DNA from: Halichondria panicea
Lineage: Eukaryota; Porifera; Demospongiae; Suberitida; Halichondriidae
Reading direction: 5' to 3'
NCBI RefSeq assembly: GCF_963675165.1
Contig: NC_087386.1
Span: 6,851,066-6,915,065 of the forward strand
Length of the DNA stretch: 64,000 nucleotides
A program made the position numbers and the translations under genes. Below, in pieces: positions 1 to 10,694 of the stretch. The first letter of the stretch is position 1; each line of letters begins with the position of its first letter. Below the pieces are notes generated by a model. The model saw only the letters and a program-made list of their open reading frames with translations. It was not told the DNA's origin and ran no database searches.

Positions 1-39
1 TTGTGTACATTAACTGACTAACTCTCTCCACTATTGCAG

Positions 40-1202
40 TGCCTCAGGGACAACTACAACAACTTCAACTCGTACCTAGCTGTGCTGTCAGCCATTGAGA
101 GTGCGTCAGTGACACGACTGGACTGGTCTGACAAGGTCCTCAAGGCTCTGGAGGAACCACGGCAACTCATAGACAATAGAGGATCCTTCAAGAACTACAG
201 GGTGGCCTTTGCTCAAGCCAAGCCACCGTGCATTCCTTACATGTGAGTGTGGGTGTGTGTGTGGGTGTGTATGAGGGGGTGGTAAGTGTGAGTGTGTGAG
301 GGGGTGGAGTGTGCCTTTAGTGAGTGTTGTGTGTCTCTCTGGTGCAGTGGACTGTACTTGCAAGACCTGACGTTCATTGAGATGCAGCCCAGCAAACTGG
401 AGGAGGGAGAGGGCATAAACTTCACCAAGAGATGGAAGCAGTTCAAATCAGTCGACCACATTCGATTTGCACAAACAAAGTAAGTGCTCTGTGTTGTGGT
501 GTGCATAGGAATGCAATCCAATTAGCACAACCTGTTGTAGTTCCACAGACATCTCCCACATACATTATCCCCTTATCTCCCACATACATTATCCCCTTAT
601 CTCCCACATACATTATCCCCTTGTCTCCTACATACATTATCCCTTATCTCCCACATACATTATCCCCTTATCTCCCACATACATTATCCCCTTGTCTCCT
701 ACATACATTATCCCCTTGTCTCCTACATACATTATCCCTTATCTCCTACATACATTATCCCCTTATCTCCTACATACATTATCCCCTTATCTCCCACATA
801 CATTATCCCCTTATCTCCCACATACATTATCCCCTTGTCTCCTGACTATTGCAGACAGTACACATATGATCCTGACCCAGAGATACTCAGCTTATTCAGT
901 AACTTTGAGGTGGAGGTGACGGATGAGGTGAGCACACACACCCACACACTCCACACTCCACACCCCCCACACTTCACATACACATTACTATGCATGAAGT
1001 GTGGGACTGACTCTATTGCTGTCATGCCTATTTAGTAGCCACTAGGTATTGTACATTACATGTGCTGGTATCTACATGTATTGACTATAATGATGATCAT
1101 GTGTTCCCCTCCATGCATGCACTGTAGGAGCTGTGGTCCATCTCCAATGAGATCAAGCCCAGCAACCGAGCTGCTAGGGCCGCTGCTGCCACCAACTCAT
1201 GA
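40..1202 (+). CDS. RasGEF catalytic domain, C-terminal part (RAPGEF1/C3G-like), 5' end outside window
   Basis: Four exons are visible: 40-242, 348-479, 855-927 and 1128-1202 (TGA), all with GT-AG borders and continuous phase. The product is the last third of a CDC25-type RasGEF domain: NYNNFNSYLAVLSAIESA, then PPCIPYIGLYLQDLTFIE, INFTKRWKQF, and a tail ELWSISNEIKPSN. The PPCIPYIG.YL.DL.F block is the conserved core that contacts the small GTPase. The EALWELS..IKPRN-like end is closest, from memory, to RAPGEF1 (C3G), which activates Rap1 at adhesion sites. The protein ends shortly after the domain, as in C3G. Subfamily is an inference; RasGEF membership is firm. The upstream part (REM domain, SH3-binding region) lies outside the window. 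Confidence 0.8.
545..838. repeat. Intronic minisatellite, about 24-bp unit
   Basis: About 12 tandem copies of a unit like CTTATCTCCCACATACATTA fill the third visible RasGEF intron. The last unit runs directly into the polypyrimidine tract and acceptor (CTATTGCAG) of the exon at 855. Confidence 0.9.
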
Positions 1203-1450
1203 GAACACTACTACACTGTATATCTGTGTGTACTGTGTGTGTGTATACGTACTGTCTTGAGACACGTCCTTTAGTGTGTGCACTGTGTGTGTGTGTGTGT
1301 GTACTGTTGTTCAGATGAATCAGATTTTTAATAATACTTATTGAATACATTGATGCAAATTTGTATTAAGACAAAAAATGATAATTCTAGTGCAAACTAC
1401 ATATAGCATGTGTGTCAGAGGATAGTTGCTATGGTAACACCTAATTAGAG
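1203..1450. other. Convergent 3' intergenic spacer
   Basis: This 248-bp spacer separates two genes that converge. It holds a short (GT)n tract near 1285-1301 and AT-rich sequence with AATAATA/AATACA, a plausible polyadenylation region. Nothing coding is seen. Confidence 0.6.
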
Positions 1451-4400
1451 TCAGTGCAGTAGTTCACACACTTGAGTGTGTCCATTCTCACTAGCCAGAT
1501 CATAGGCAGTCCATCCGTCCTGTATAGTGGGTATGTGAGCAGTTAGTGATGAAGGGAAATAAGGGAAACAGTAACATAATTGAAACACTGTTGCCATGGT
1601 TATATGAACCCACGCTGTATATAGATGATCACCACCATGCAGCGTGACTCACATTAGTCTTGATGTGGACGTTAGCCTTGGCCTCCAACAACATTCTAAC
1701 AACTCCACAGTGACCCTTCTGACTGGCCTTGTGCAATGCTGTGACTCCATCCTGTACACATCCAAATAATTATTAACAGACGAGCAGTAAATCTCACCTT
1801 ATATTGAATGTCAACTCTAGCCTTGGCAGCAATCAACAATTCCACTGCCCTCTCATGACCCTCCTGAGCAGCTACCCACAACGCAGTGACTCCACCCTGT
1901 ACAGAGTCAAGATAGTGCAGATCCACTCATTACACAGTATACTGTATAGCGGGTTATTTTCATATGGTGGAAATTTTCGTACATTTCGTATTGTAGAGCA
2001 TCATACGAAAATTAAAACTAACCGCATTACGTTCATGCAACGTCACTATCCAGAGCTGTACGAATATTAAATACGAAATATTTAATTGCAAGGCATGCAG
2101 TTCAAACGAAAATTTGCACCAACGAAAATTACCCGCTAATACAATATCAGTCATACAATATCACATGACTATATCTACACTAATGTCAGGGCAGAGGAGG
2201 TACGACATTTTGTTTACATTGTGATGACGTTTGCTGAGCTGGCAGTTGACCGCGACCTTGCCACGACAAACTCTAGGCTTGTAGAATGCTTGTCACTGAC
2301 TGTATAGCTAGCTCTGTACGTTGCTCAAGGTCTCTATGGCTAGTGTTAGTGTTTCTCCAGCTGAGGTCCTGGTTGGAACTCCAGATATATATGAAGGGTA
2401 CGTGCAGTGCTCTCAACATTAGTATAGCAAGCGTATCTCCTTACTGAATAGGGTTCACTGGGGTTCAGCGACAGAAACAGTTAGATCTAGGTCTAAACTA
2501 TACTACCCTTGAGCCTTAGTCACAGAATAACAGAGTTATTGTGGGGAACACACTACATTGCATAAGCCAATGAAAAGAGAGATCACGAGATGCGTGTCGT
2601 ACCTCGGTACACCAACTACCAGTGCTCTCTACACAAACACGACTAGCTCTGGTGTCTAATGGACCAGGTCAACAGAACATGGGGAGGCTCTGTGGCTAGT
2701 GGCCTCTGAGATGTGTGTACAGCTACTAACACTCACCTCTTTGGGTACATCAACATTGGCCCCAGCATCGATTAGGAGCTCCATACATTTCTGATGACCA
2801 CTGAAACTGGCTGTCCAAAGAGGGGTCTCTCCTGACTGTACATAGGAGGAAAACAATGTAAACAGCATGTTGTGGGAAATGTGTTTGTACAACCTTCTCC
2901 TGAGTGTTGACTGTAGCCTTGGCTGCTAAGAGGACCCTCATTATCTCATCATGTCCATGGTGATTGGCTACATGCAGAGCTGTCTGGTTGTTCTGTTATA
3001 GACCATAAACCATATAAATATATATCTGGACCAGCTAATTGTACACTGTCCACTACTCAGTCCACTCATACACAGAGGTCAAAGTACACACAGTTAACCA
3101 TGGAATCAGCAGAGTACACAAACACCACCATGCAGCGTGACTCACATTAGCCATGATGTGGACGTTAGCCTTGGCCTCCAACAACATTCTAACAACTCCA
3201 CAGTGACCCTCCTGACTGGCCATGTGCAATGCTGTGACTCCATCCTGTACACATCCAAATAATTACTAACAGACAAGCAGTAAATCTCACCTCATTTTGA
3301 ATATTAACTTGAGCCTTGGCAGCAATCAACAATTCCACTGCCCTCTCATGACCCTCCTGAGCAGCTACCCACAACGCAGTGACTCCATCCTGTACAGAGT
3401 CAAGATAGTGCAGATCCACTCATTACACAGTATACTGTATAGCGGGTTATTTTCATATGGTGGAAATTTTCATAATATTATATATATTATTTTGTATTGT
3501 AGAGCATCATACGAAATCTATACGTTCATGCAACGTAACCTGTACGAATATTTAAAATACGAAATATTTAATTGCTGGCAGTTCATTACCGGCTAATACA
3601 ATATCAGTCATACAATATCACATGACTATCTACACTAATGTCAGGCAGAGGAGGTACGACACTTTGTTTAATTGAATTCTATTGTGATGACGTTTGCTGA
3701 GCTGGCAGTTGACCGCGATCGACCTTGCCACGACAAACTCTAGGCTTGTAGAACGCTTGTCACTGACTGTATAGCTAGCTCTGTACGTTGCTCAAGGTCT
3801 CTATGGCTAGTGTTAGTGTTTCTCTAGCTGAGGTCCTGGTTGGAACTACTCCAGATATATATGAAGGGTACGTGCAGTGCTCTCAACATTAGTAGCAAGC
3901 ATATCTCCTTACTGAATAGGGTTCAGCGACAGAAACAGTTAGATCTATAGGTCTAAACTATACTATACCCTTGAGCCTTAGTCGCAGAATAACAGAGTTA
4001 NNNNNNNNNNNNNNNNNNNNNNNNNNNNNNNNNNNNNNNNNNNNNNNNNNNNNNNNNNNNNNNNNNNNNNNNNNNNNNNNNNNNNNNNNNNNNNNNNNNN
4101 NNNNNNNNNNNNNNNNNNNNNNNNNNNNNNNNNNNNNNNNNNNNNNNNNNNNNNNNNNNNNNNNNNNNNNNNNNNNNNNNNNNNNNNNNNNNNNNNNNNN
4201 CAGTAGCAGTAAAGTACGGCCTGGTACCTATTGCATGGTGATAGTGCGCATGCGCTTCAAATTACCCAGAATATGGGTAATCGTACTACGAACGTAAAAC
4301 CTTAGTACCCGTGATTTAGTCCCTTTACTAAGAATATGTTCCGTAATATTTTATCTCCATACTGAGTTCCGTGAAGCTGTATCTATTGCTTAGAAGGCTT

Positions 4401-6786
4401 GAACACTAGTTTGGAGGCTCTTATCTACGTCTACGATGGTCCTATAGCCAGGTTGTCTTCGCAAGAAGCAGTCAAGAGGCACCATACACTTCCCATAGCC
4501 TGTACCGATCTAAGCTAAGATATCCTGACCATACAGCCGTCATAGAGGTGGATGAGAGCCTCTTCTGGCTTCAGACTAGTGTGAAAGCCTTTGGAACAAC
4601 GCAATAGAGAGCTAAGCTGATGTACATAGATAGAAAAAGAAAATAGGGGATTCCCCAGATTCTAGAGAATAAACTATCACATGCTCACTATCACCATACA
4701 ATAAGTACCAGGCCGTAATTGGCCTGGAATCGAGGCTATGTGTACAGCTACTTACACTCACCTCTCTGGGTACATCAACATTGGCCCCAGCATCGATTAG
4801 GAGCTCCATACATTTCTGATGACCATTGAAACTGGCTGTCCAAAGAGGGGTCTCTCCTGACTGTACATAGGAGGAAAACAATGTAAACAGCATGTTGTGG
4901 GAAATTTGTTTGTACAACAAAACCAACCTTGGTCTGAGTGTTGACTGTAGCCTTGGCTGCTAAGAGGACCCTCACTATCTCATCACGTCCATTCCTACTG
5001 GCCCAGTAAAGAGCAGTCCAATCATCATCCTGTAGAGACAATAATTATTATCAACCAACGGACATATTGGCACTGTAGACAGTATTCCCCTCACCTTGTC
5101 TGCCTGGTTGGGATCAGCCCCACACTCCAGTAGCTCCAGAACCACACCCACATTACCCGTCCCACAAGCATCCAGAAATGCCTGGGAGAATATACATTAT
5201 AGTATAACTGGAACATTTGTGGCGAATGAGCCACTTAAACCGATTTGGCGTTTTTTAATTTGGCATGGCTACTACAATGACATTGTGTCCATCAGTGATC
5301 TTCGGTAAAATGCGCCAAATCACCGTATAGCGGGTAATTTTCGTGGGGTAAAATATTTGTTATTTTCGTGGGTAGGCTGACCTCCACGAAATTTTAACGT
5401 AGGCATGGCTTATCGGAACGTAGGAATGCCGTGCAGCCACGAGACTAAACGAAATTTTACTCACTAAAACCACCTTTTCTCGAGTTGAACGAATTTTTTA
5501 CCCCACGAAACTTACCTGCTATACGGTATTCAAACACCGACCAGTTATATACAAACAAAGATGGATTGACAAAAATATTGTCAAACCACACACACAAAAG
5601 TACCAGCACACACAAACGTAATATATTAGCTGACAATGCACATTTGCTACCTCCACCCACTCACTTGTTGCTGTGGACCCAGGTTTCTGAGTGAGGTCAT
5701 CACTTGGTCCACTGATGGTCTCTGTTGAGGTCGGTCATGGACAACAAGAGCCGATGGTTGCTGCATACTAGACAGTGTGTCCTCCCAGGTTAGAGGAGGC
5801 CCTGACTTCAGACGATGAGCAAGCATTTCACGAAGACAGGTACTGTCATCATTAGCAAACTGCTTTCTGATGCTATCTAGCGTGACATCATCGACATTTA
5901 GAGCTTGTCCAATCTCAATCCACCTGTTCCTAGAGTTGTACAGTTCAGTGTGAGCTTGGCTTAAATCATCAAGTGTCAGTCTGTCATCTGTATAATATAA
6001 TTATTGTTGTCTTGAGTGCCATACACACAATATCTGACAATTTACTTAGGTTCTGAGTTGGAGTGGTTCGCTGCCTGTACTAAACTACCTGAAACACATC
6101 CTTCTATTTCATTAGCCACATCGCTGCGTCCTACTGTGATGTGTCTGAGACTCCTGCACAGATCTTCCCAAGTGAGTGAATCCGTTGCCTGGATACAATG
6201 AGCCAACATTTCTCGGAGACAGTCACCATGGTTACTAGATTGTTTCTGATTGATGGCAGTAAGAGTATTGTAATCAACATTGAGAGTCAGCCCAATATTG
6301 AGCCATTCAGTACGAGCCTTGAACAGCTTGCTGCAAACGTCCTTCAGATGGCCACGCAGACTCAGGACTTCATCTGTAACAATAATTATTAAGATACGTA
6401 TAGTTTCCAGGTAGAAACCCTTCCCCTATAACCGTATCATAGATTATACTAACTGACTTACTCATTCGTGGCCCAGGATTGCTCTCAACATCTCCAGCTA
6501 GCAGCAAAAGATGGGCAAGAGAGTGGACCAACCCAACAATGGCAATCATCAGGAGACCAACATTTCTTGTGCGTTTTAGCAAAAGTGATTTGTCTTGAGA
6601 CAGAAACTTGAAAATTAATAATAATAAAAGCAAGCCTCCTTGAACAAGTGTCCCAGTAGTACCCACTGTATCACTGAAGTGTAGAGGCTGGTGTTTTGTC
6701 GAGGGAGCTTTACTGTGTGGTCGTAATCCCCTCCCACCACTGAACAGTCCAATACGAGCTCTCCACAACTCCACAGAGATCCCCAT
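1451..6786 (-). CDS. 2A peptide - DEATH - DEATH - ankyrin repeat protein (NLR-like innate immune receptor candidate)
   Basis: Exons on the minus strand: 6786-6462, 6373-6089, 5987-5665, 5181-5095, 5029-4928, 4860-4762, 3389-3291, 3244-3146, 2992-2894, 2835-2737, 1896-1798, 1751-1653, 1519-1451 (TGA). All phases join. Residues 1-108 hold two hydrophobic stretches (about 50-58 and 77-97), then GDVESNPGP at 98-106, a canonical 2A ribosome-skipping motif (DxExNPGP). Exons 2 and 3 each encode a DEATH-like domain (about 109-203 and 204-311; W..IG..LNVD...L..I, then CLREMLAH). Ten ankyrin exons follow, most exactly 99 nt, one repeat each, all phase 0. In sea urchin, N-terminal 2A sequences of NLR proteins act as alternative signal sequences; 2A-like sequences are also known from sponges. 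An adaptor or receptor in innate immunity is inferred. The 4001-4200 gap lies in the intron after the 4860-4762 exon and could hide further repeats. Confidence 0.85.
1946..2140. repeat. TIR element (MITE), TAGCGGGT family, copy in ankyrin-gene intron
   Basis: Ends TAGCGGGTTATTTTC and GAAAATTACCCGCTA are inverted copies. The same family occurs at 3440-3597, 5324-5527, 26636-26943 and 32664-32878. Flanking TA dinucleotides suggest a TA target as in Tc1/mariner derivatives. No coding capacity. Confidence 0.75.
2336..2397 (+). other. Orphan first-exon-like segment inside the ankyrin-gene intron
   Basis: ATG at 2336 opens a 62-nt frame (MASVSVSPAEVLVGTPDIYE) ending at a donor-like G|GTACGT, preceded by a GC-richer stretch with TGATGACG. 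A second copy at 3803-3867 differs by one in-frame codon. No downstream partner exon is seen on the plus strand. It may be a captured promoter/exon carried by the duplication; coding status is unproven. Confidence 0.3.
3440..3597. repeat. TIR element, TAGCGGGT family, duplicated copy
   Basis: Counterpart of the 1946-2140 element in the paralogous intron. It has the same left end, an internally diverged body and a decayed right end (ATTACCGGCTA). Its position shows that the insertion preceded the block duplication. Confidence 0.65.
4001..4200. other. Assembly gap (N)
   Basis: 200 unresolved bases inside an intron of the ankyrin gene. The paralogous intron (2737 to 1896) holds no exon at the equivalent place, so a hidden coding exon is unlikely but possible. 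Confidence 1.
4213..4738. mobile_element. Inverted-repeat element of about 0.5 kb in ankyrin-gene intron
   Basis: The segment at about 4213-4244 (TACGGCCTGGTACCTATTGC...) is matched in inverted orientation at 4685-4717, roughly 32 bp with a few mismatches. The right edge carries GGCCTGGAATCGAGGCTA, the terminus of the TAGCCTCG family described below. The paralogous intron lacks this insert, so it arrived after the block duplication. The left boundary may lie in the N gap. Confidence 0.6.
5324..5527. repeat. TIR element, TAGCGGGTAATTTTCGTGG family
   Basis: Ends CCGTATAGCGGGTAATTTTC and the inverted CCTGCTATACGG enclose about 200 bp between the first ankyrin exon and the second DEATH exon. Confidence 0.75.
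6469..6495 (-). other. 2A translational recoding (StopGo) motif
   Basis: Codons for GDVESNPGP, residues 98-106 of the ankyrin protein, preceded by the Leu-rich AHLLLLA. All invariant positions of the 2A consensus D-x-E-x-N-P-G-P are present; separation is expected between the final Gly and Pro. The exon donor (GTAAGT) follows only 7 nt after the motif, so the 2A lies at the very end of exon 1. An internal Met (residue 80) would start a 27-residue peptide ending in the 2A, much like the compact signal/2A leaders described in sea urchin. Confidence 0.85.
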
Positions 6787-7303
6787 TCTGTTTATCCTAT
6801 TATATCTATGGTCAGTACCTACAGATGGCTTCGTAGCGAGGGGTAGCAGGGAAGATCATCTGCTGTGAGGGGGGATATTGAAATGTGTAATATATTGACT
6901 CTGTGCATATGTTTCAAAGTACCTTAATGAGAAGACAAGAGGGCTAGGGCCACCAGTACCAGGATGAATGTGTTGCCCAATGGGAGTGGCATGTAAACAC
7001 TACAAGTATCATTAACGATCTTTACCGTCAATTTTCATAGCCAATTTGGCACAAATCACACCGATGCATGTACACAAGTCTTTCTTCTCAGTTGTATACA
7101 CTTCTTGTATGCAAAATTCATTAGAAAAGCTTATACTAATATTTTTTGAGCAAAAGCATAACATGGCGAGATCGAGGCTTTCATGTTTAAAACTACTATT
7201 ATGTCTTCAATTCTCACATATTAAAGTGCAGGACAACATTGAATGTGCACAGCAAAAAAAATTACCACTGAAATAAATAATAGGAATCTTGTGTCTCTAT
7301 ACT
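6787..7303. other. Spacer between the ankyrin gene start and the IFRD 3' end
   Basis: About 520 bp of AT-rich sequence. It should contain the promoter of the minus-strand ankyrin gene and the IFRD 3' untranslated region. I see no conserved ORF or RNA gene. Confidence 0.6.
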
Positions 7304-9687
7304 CTATGTAACAGTTCTCTTGTCTCTGAGCTTTCCTCGTGATTGAGTCCTCTGTTTGGCCATCACTGCATTGTAGTACTTCTGGGAACAAGAGAATGAG
7401 AATAATGGACATTCATTCCTACACACATTAATATGCAAACCAACACTGAAGCTTACAAGTACCACTAACGATCTTTACCACACCCTCACACCCCCTCACC
7501 CTGTCCAGCTTGTGAGCCTTGCTCTCCACTCTGAGCAATGGAGGAGGTCCCATCTGAAACACCTCCCTGAGTAGATCATTCCCTGCCAGGTGAGTGTTCA
7601 TGGCTGGTCCTAATAGGTCTCTGAAGGTATCATATTGGACATGTCTGGCCCAACAGTTGAGGGAGACTGATTCCACTCCACTTCTCACTGTGCGCTCAGG
7701 TCCAACTCCACCCTAGTACAGTGTAGTAGGAGGGGGTAGGGAGAGGCTTACTTCACACTTTTTATGAATTAAAAAACAACATTTCCTGGCTTTAAATTTT
7801 GGGTTTTAAAATTGCTAAAATGGTCAATAGTAATAGAGAATGCTTATGTCATGTGATGTACTAGCTGATGGTGTCAGTAACAGTCACTGCATACCTCGAG
7901 TGTGTTGAGGATATCCTTGAATGTAGATCTCTGATGGTTACGTTCCTTGCGTGCCGTGTGTCTGTCACTCTCTGTGGCTAGACTCTGGATAAGCTCATAC
8001 GCTCTGTCACTGTCTCTAGTGTCCAGTAAACTCTCATCCACCTCTCTGACTAACTCAAACAGTAGAGCCACAGCTTGCCCCACTGCCACCCTCACACCAA
8101 GGTGGGAGGTCTTGTCCAGGAGACTGTTCAGAGCAGGCAGCAAACTATACACAACATAGAGGAGGGTCATTGTATGCAGTGCATGTACACTACTAACAAC
8201 AGCTACAACCACTACAGCGGGTGTATTTGGAGGGTATAAATGTTTGCGATTTTCGCTGATTAGCGTGTACTGTGAACATTTATACCCATGAATACTAATA
8301 TCACAAAAAAGCGCTAATCAGTGAAAATCCGCGAAAACCTCTCTAACGGTCATTCCACGAGAGTTTATACTCTGGAAATATACCCGCTATATAGTATACT
8401 ACAGTGAGGTGTTGAAGCTTTAGTTACGTGTGTGCATGTATTGTGGTACAGTACTGACATTGAGACACACAATACAGGGCACATGTATTGTGGTACAGTA
8501 CTGACATTGAGACACACAATACAGGGCACATGTATTGTGGTACAGTACTGACATTGAGACACACAACACAGGGCACATGTATTGTGGTACAGTACTGACA
8601 TTGAGACACACAACACAGGGCACATGTATTGTGGTACAGTACTGACATTGAGACACACAATACAGGGCACATGTATTGTGGTACAGTACTGACATTGAGA
8701 CACACAACACAGGGCACATGTATTGTGGTACAGTACTGACATTGAGACACACAATACAGGGCACATGTATTGTGGTACAGTACTGACATTGAGACACACA
8801 ACACAGGGCACATGTATTGTGGTACAGTACTGACATTGAGACACACAACACAGGGCACATGTATTGTGGTACAGTACTGACATTGAGACACACAACACAG
8901 GGCACATGTATTGTGGTACAGTACTGACATTGAGACACACAATACAGGGCACATGTGAGAGAGATGGAGCAGCTACTGTAATGATGATCACCAATTGAAC
9001 AGAGCTGGTACAGAATGGTCTGGTGCTATGGAGAGCAGTAGTGTCCAGCTCCTCACAGCAGAGGCCACCACCTGGTCCAGTCTACACTTCCTCAGTACCT
9101 CCTCCAGCACACGCATCACACTGGCAACCTCCTACAGTAGCAGGAGGGGTACTGGTAATGTAGCTGAGCTGGTATGCACAGAGCTACAGGCAGCCTATAC
9201 ACAACCTATAGCTATAGACTATATACTAGTATTCTCACCAGTAGATCAGATACTTGTATGAACACCACTACTCCCAGAACCTTCAAACACTGTACAGGGA
9301 AATAATGGTATTACTCCACACAATCAACGGGGGGGGGGGGGTGATACTGACCTCTGACCTCTCGGGTGCTGAGATGGTTGGGTCTTGTGCCAGTTGTGTG
9401 ACTAGTGGTCTTAGTGCAGCAGCTAGGGCAGGTTGGTCCACTCCAAACTGCACTGTCAGCAACATACTGAGCTCCAACAGATCCAGCCTCTCCTGCCCAC
9501 TCACTGTGACCAACAGAAGAGGAATAATACCATTACACATTGCAATGGCCTCACACTAATGTGTTAGTCTGGGGGGGGCTAATGTCAGTCAAAACAGGAA
9601 GAGAGATACACACAATAGAATGGTGAACTAGGAAGTTTGGTAATAGAATAGGGAAATATTCAATGAACTCTAGCACTGTAGAAGCAC

Positions 9688-9746
<59 letters not shown>

Positions 9747-10030
9747 GGGGGGGGGGGTACCTCTCTTGAGTCCCCTGGTGATGATGTCTAGGAGTGTCTC
9801 TCTGCAGCCAGTCAGACAGTGAGCTACTAGCTTGCCTCTCAGTATCTTGTTGACTTGTGTCAGTGCTTCCAAGCGAGTGCGAGAACTGAGGGGTTAAAGT
9901 AACACATGGCTATGTACCTCACTCGACCAAGTTACTGATGATTCCGTACTTGACTACATGGAAGCACTTGTTATATGAAGCACGTAATGTACTCTAATAC
10001 AGGATGTTAACATATCACAGGCACACACTC

Positions 10031-10061
<31 letters not shown>

Positions 10062-10305
10062 GCACCCACTCCACACACATGGGCAAACAACCCACACCAC
10101 ACACACACACACACTATAAGAGAGGTCACCTTTTCTCCCCGAGTCGGTCAATATGCTCTGCTAGTTGGAACTCTGCGTCTTCCTCTGTCTCCTCCTCCAC
10201 ACCGCCCACGCCCACACCATCCTCACTCATCACACTACCGTCCAGCGAGCTACACACACTCTCACTGTCATCATCCAGTGACCCCGTGTCTGTGTATGTG
10301 GGTGT

Positions 10306-10339
<34 letters not shown>

Positions 10340-10506
10340 AGGGGGGGTGGGTCACTAGTACCACAGATAGTATGAACACTGTATATACATGTGTGTGTGT
10401 GTCCTCCCTCTGAGAACAGGCTTGTGTTCACTGATATCACCCACTCACCTGCAGGTTGGCTCTGGTGTCCCTTCTCCTTCCTCTTCCGTGATCTCCCTTT
10501 AGGCAT
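7304..10506 (-). CDS. IFRD1: Interferon-related developmental regulator (IFRD1/IFRD2, TIS7 family)
   Basis: Exons: 10506-10449, 10289-10130, 9885-9761, 9503-9352, 9131-8992, 8144-7895, 7712-7500, 7381-7304 (TAG), 391 aa, phases continuous. The N-terminus MPKGRSRKRKEKG and the acidic Ser-rich stretch SLDDDSESVCSSLDGS match the family start. The HEAT-like IFRD domain follows (LVAHCLTGCRETLLDIITRG; GVRVAVGQAVALLFEL). The IFRD C-terminal block has NCWARHVQYDTFRDLLGPAM, then GNDLLREVFQMGPP, and a basic tail ending KLRDKRTVT. In mammals TIS7 is a transcriptional co-regulator and IFRD2 binds inactive ribosomes; yeast IFH1-like roles are not implied. The single animal homologue is probably pre-duplication, so 1 versus 2 is not resolved. 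Confidence 0.92.
8215..8395. repeat. TIR element (about 180 bp), AGCGGGTGTATTTGG family
   Basis: AGCGGGTGTATTTGGAGGG and the inverted CTGGAAATATACCCGCT bound a short non-coding element. Internal halves (GATTTTCGCTGATTAGCG / CGCTAATCAGTGAAAATC) also pair, so most of it can fold as a hairpin. It sits in an IFRD intron. Confidence 0.75.
8434..8953. repeat. Minisatellite, 47-bp unit, about 11 copies
   Basis: Near-identical tandem units (ACATGTATTGTGGTACAGTA..., differing mainly at ACAATACAGGG/ACAACACAGGG) lie in the IFRD intron between the exons at 9131-8992 and 8144-7895. They are open in several frames, which is an artefact of the repeat. Confidence 0.95.
9690..9745. repeat. (TG)n microsatellite
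   Basis: Uninterrupted dinucleotide run ending in a G-run, just outside the donor of the IFRD exon 9885-9761. Confidence 0.95.
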
Positions 10507-10694
10507 ATTGTCTCTCTCTCTGTCTGGATAATTATAGCGAGTTGTAGCAACACACACTAGCGTTATAAAGCTTCAACAATGACTCAACACATCGACAAAG
10601 CTAAGAAGCTATTGCAACAATTTCGAAATAGTTGTGTAACCCCGCCCACCATTAAAGGGGCGTGGTCGCTGTGTTCCTATACCGATTGTTTTCT
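10507..10694. promoter_or_regulatory. IFRD upstream region
   Basis: 188 bp between the IFRD start codon and the inserted LINE, containing CCCCGCCCACC and GGGGCGTGG GC-box-like motifs. It is the only unique promoter sequence left for the minus-strand gene. No TATA box stands out. Confidence 0.45.

Noticed and set aside
8365-8994. 209-codon Cys/Val-rich frame on the minus strand
   Set aside because: Entirely the 47-bp tandem repeat within an IFRD intron; equally open in other frames.
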